The position numbers were made by a program, and so were the translations under genes. Of a stretch of DNA of 6,677 nucleotides, positions 6,082-6,677 are shown piece after piece; positions within the stretch are counted from its first letter, which is position 1; each line of letters begins with the position of its first letter. The DNA lies in NCBI GenBank assembly GCA_031267635.1, contig JAIRYX010000308.1:1-6677 (forward strand), read 5' to 3'. The stretch is from Planctomycetaceae bacterium (GTDB lineage Bacteria; Planctomycetota; Planctomycetia; Pirellulales; Thermoguttaceae). The notes below the pieces were generated by a model that worked only from the letters and a program-made list of their open reading frames with translations, was not told where the DNA came from and made no database searches.

Positions 6082-6147
6082 GACACATTTTCGTGTCCAT
6101 TTTAAATCTTATTGCGGTAACGTTACCGGGCTGTAATACTCATTACA
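6082..6147 (-). promoter_or_regulatory. Leader with three consecutive inverted repeats
   Basis: Between the predicted transcript start and the Shine-Dalgarno lie three inverted repeats: TGTAAT-N4-ATTACA (6132-6147), the perfect 14-bp palindrome CGGTAACGTTACCG (6115-6128), and GACAC-N6-GTGTC (6082-6097). The palindrome is compatible with a repressor operator just downstream of the promoter; together they could also form RNA stem-loops. No riboswitch class is recognised. Confidence 0.45.
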
Positions 6148-6157
6148 ACCACCTACT

Positions 6158-6186
6158 ATTATAAGTTGCCCTAGCAGGTTTTGCAA
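6158..6186 (-). promoter_or_regulatory. Sigma-70-type promoter for the lipoprotein gene
   Basis: On the minus strand TTGCAA (6186-6181) is separated by exactly 17 bp from a perfect TATAAT (6163-6158). AT-rich A-tracts lie upstream (about 6205-6230) and could act as an UP-like element. The predicted transcript start near 6151 gives a leader of about 90 nt. Confidence 0.75.
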
Positions 6187-6442
6187 CGTCCTATAAGCCA
6201 AACTTAATAAATTTTTTTATTTTTTTGATAAATTTTCAGAATTTCCCCTTTTTCCTTCTCAAATTAAAAAATAGCTTCTCTTTGTGTAAATTGTGGGAAG
6301 TTTAATAGTTATATTAAAATGGTTAAATATGGTAAATTGTAGCGTTCGTAAAATTTTAAATGATGCTATATTAAATCCTCCTTAATTTCTATGGAACATC
6401 TAAAACGTGAAACTACTACCAAGCCACGCAATTACCCTTTGT

Positions 6443-6463
6443 TAAAACGGAAGTTCCATTTTA
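6443..6463. repeat. 21-bp near-perfect palindrome
   Basis: The left arm TAAAACGGAA and the right arm TTCCATTTTA are complementary at nine of ten positions around a single central G. The size and symmetry suit a regulator-binding site or a weak two-way terminator with A/T flanks. No adjacent gene indicates which. Confidence 0.35.
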
Positions 6464-6677
6464 TGCAGATCGATTTTTCGTTTTGTACTTGAAATAAAGG
6501 GTTTTCGTGAAAGTGTACTCAGTAAGTGTAAAATATTTTTTGTTTTATCCTATATTTTCAGAACTTTCCTGTTTTTCTATTGTTTTAAGTACCCGGTGAG
6601 TTATACTATCTTGTTGCGATGGTTTGATTTATTTCGGATTGGGGTGTTTCCATCTGAAATTTCTTACTCGAACAAGG

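Larger units (their letters stand above)
6061..6677. other. 617-bp gene-free, AT-rich region upstream of the lipoprotein
   Basis: The left 125 bp are the lipoprotein promoter and leader. From about 6190 to the right edge I find no supported gene, tRNA or known RNA. It holds homopolymeric A/T tracts (about 6205-6230), an orphan AGGAGG on the minus strand (6377-6382) without ATG, GTG or TTG at usable spacing, and a near-perfect palindrome (6443-6463). A minus-strand frame open from the edge to TAG at 6606-6608 covers only 23 codons and could be the end of an outside gene, but cannot be judged. Confidence 0.6.

Noticed and set aside
768..6283. 13-bp direct repeat ATAGCTTCTCTTT at 768-780 and 6271-6283
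   Set aside because: Flanking bases do not match and a single 13-bp match is near chance expectation for AT-rich DNA of this size; no element boundaries accompany it.
6606..6677. Possible 3' end of an outside minus-strand gene, ending METPQSEINQTIATR then TAG
   Set aside because: Only 23 codons are visible, with no motif and no clear terminator after it; an open frame this long is expected by chance.
1..6677. CRISPR array, tRNA, rRNA, toxin-antitoxin or phage-defence genes
   Set aside because: I looked on both strands and saw no regularly spaced repeats, no cloverleaf or T-loop motif, and no defence-like protein domains.

Overview
The window is bacterial and carries six genes or gene remnants, all on the minus strand. 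In transcription order (right to left) they are: a 55-residue lipoprotein, a glycerate 2-kinase (DUF4147/MOFRL family), pyridoxine 5'-phosphate synthase (pdxJ), an RlmM-like FtsJ-fold rRNA 2'-O-methyltransferase, a type III pantothenate kinase (coaX), and the 5' part of an IS1634-family transposase running off the left edge. The transposase is broken by an in-frame TGA at a conserved tryptophan. TGA is the normal stop of pdxJ and of the glycerate kinase, so the standard code applies and the transposase TGA is a true nonsense codon. The intact genes are housekeeping metabolism or RNA modification.

The organism is best guessed as a member of Planctomycetota with AT-rich spacers. This is inferred from the flavour of the PdxJ and CoaX sequences, from the small Cys-anchored lipoprotein, and from Shine-Dalgarno sequences missing at four of six starts. 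No rRNA or clear phylum marker is present, so the placement is tentative.

Layout: 1-500, IS1634-type transposase remnant. 501-779, IS leader plus a 98-bp inverted-repeat segment (673-770) that abuts the end of coaX. 780-1724, coaX with its own extended -10 promoter. 1725-1912, spacer with an AT-rich terminator for the upstream gene. 1913-2989, RlmM-like methyltransferase. 3130-3843, pdxJ. 3959-5440, glycerate kinase with a good sigma-70 promoter. 5441-5892, gene-free 452-bp spacer with a strong terminator. 5893-6060, lipoprotein. 6061-6677, gene-free 617 bp holding the lipoprotein promoter and a leader with three inverted repeats.

Gaps of 115-188 bp between neighbours, several with their own promoter or terminator candidates, argue for mostly separate transcription units rather than a tight operon. 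CoaX (coenzyme A) and PdxJ (vitamin B6) are both cofactor synthesis, and the glycerate kinase feeds 2-phosphoglycerate into lower glycolysis, but I see no shared pathway. I found no convincing undescribed system. The items most worth a second look are the compact lipoprotein transcript (roughly 400 nt, more than half non-coding, heavily structured) and the inverted-repeat segment beside the IS remnant.
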